From NCBI GenBank assembly GCA_018903185.1, contig JAHIQV010000284.1, positions 1 to 6,414 on the forward strand: a DNA stretch of 6,414 bases. The letters run 5' to 3'. The stretch's first letter is position 1; every line of letters starts with the position of its first letter. The translations under genes and the position numbers were made by a program. Source of the DNA: Gammaproteobacteria bacterium. GTDB taxonomy: Bacteria > Pseudomonadota > Gammaproteobacteria > Burkholderiales > Burkholderiaceae_C. Below, piece after piece: positions 5,899 through 6,414 of the stretch. Under the pieces are notes generated by a model. The model was not told where the DNA came from. It was given only the letters and a program-made list of their open reading frames with translations, and did not search any database.

Positions 5899-6414
5899 AT
5901 GCCCTCCCCCGCCCCAGCCCGCCTGCCCGACCCTCCGTTGGCCCGGCCTGCCCACAATGCCCCCCGCCCGGTGCCCGCACCGGGCGAGCTCTCCAGCGCC
6001 CTGCCCGCCGCCGTGGCGGCTGCGCTCTGGCGCGCCGACCAGCTGGGCAGCCCGGTGGCGGCCACCTGGTCCAGCGGCTTCGAGGCGCTGGACGCCGCCC
6101 TGCCCGGTGGCGGCTGGCCCGGCCACGGTGTCACCGAAATATTGAGCGCCCAGAGCGGCACGCTGGAATGGCGGTTGCTCGGGCCGCTGCTGCGCCAGGT
6201 GTGTGCCACCGGTCGCAGTGTGGTGCTGGTCGGCCCGCCCCGGCCGCCACACCCGCCAGGCCTGCGCTTGGACGGCATCGCCGAGCAGCAACTGGTCTGG
6301 GTGATGGCCGAGACGCCGGCCGAACGCCTGTGGTCCACCGAACAGCTGGTCAAGGCCAACGCCTGCGGTGCGCTCATCGCCTGGCTGCCGCAGGTGCGCG
6401 CCGAGCAGGTGCGC
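5899..6414 (+). CDS. imuA: ImuA, SOS mutagenesis RecA-like protein (5' part, cut by window end)
   Basis: The first 172 codons are present and the frame is still open at the window edge. After a Pro/Ala-rich leader of about 40 residues come hallmarks of the betaproteobacterial ImuA family: LWRADQLG (43-50), SGFEALDAALPGGGWP (59-74), GVTEIL, then RSVVLVGPPRPPHPPGL (106-122) and LWSTEQLVKANACGALIAWL (144-163). The fold is RecA/SulA-like, but the segment where a Walker A would be expected (LSAQSGTLEW) has no GKT, as is usual for ImuA. The protein works with ImuB and the DnaE2 (ImuC) polymerase in damage-induced translesion synthesis. Those genes normally follow and are presumably beyond the right edge. 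The ATG used is preceded only by a weak GATGG. Regulation by LexA is supported by the adjacent operator. It is divergent from the signalling operon. Confidence 0.92.
   Translation, partial: MPSPAPARLPDPPLARPAHNAPRPVPAPGELSSALPAAVAAALWRADQLGSPVAATWSSGFEALDAALPGGGWPGHGVTEILSAQSGTLEWRLLGPLLRQVCATGRSVVLVGPPRPPHPPGLRLDGIAEQQLVWVMAETPAERLWSTEQLVKANACGALIAWLPQVRAEQVR

Overview
The window is GC-rich chromosomal DNA. Its gene content and codon choice fit a betaproteobacterium of the order Burkholderiales, probably Comamonadaceae-like. That placement is inferred from the style of the ImuA, kinase and Usp proteins and has not been tested by a search. Five protein genes are supported. Four lie on the minus strand in one tight cluster, and one runs divergently on the plus strand and leaves the window at its right edge.

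Layout, left to right. Positions 1-594 hold no credible gene. This stretch has an 18-bp perfect dyad with promoter-like hexamers (65-82), a 7-bp tandem repeat (137-157), and two inverted copies of a roughly 46-bp hairpin-forming repeat (228-273 and 444-490). Each copy is framed by its own, different pair of inverted arms. Positions 595-1077 (minus) encode a UspA-family protein. Positions 1117-1548 (minus) encode a stand-alone CheY/Rcp1-like receiver. Positions 1545-4589 (minus) encode a membrane-bound histidine kinase with HAMP, four PAS domains, HisKA and HATPase_c. Positions 4628-5737 (minus) encode a lipoprotein of the NMT1/SsuA-like periplasmic binding protein type. Positions 5738-5898 are a divergent control region with an excellent LexA (SOS) box. 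From 5899 rightward (plus) lies the 5' part of imuA.

The minus-strand genes read in the order binding lipoprotein, sensor kinase, receiver, Usp. The kinase stop and receiver start overlap as ATGA. The binding-protein stop overlaps a possible upstream kinase start in the same way, although a second start with a better ribosome binding site lies 42 bases further in. No permease or ATPase gene is present. The simplest reading is that the binding lipoprotein is a periplasmic ligand detector for the kinase rather than part of an importer, giving a three-component signalling unit with a stress protein at its end. The ligand and the output of the receiver cannot be read from the sequence.

The right-hand gene belongs to the SOS mutagenesis (ImuA-ImuB-DnaE2) pathway. 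Its LexA box overlaps the predicted -10 element and sits just upstream of the start codon, so damage-inducible expression is well supported.
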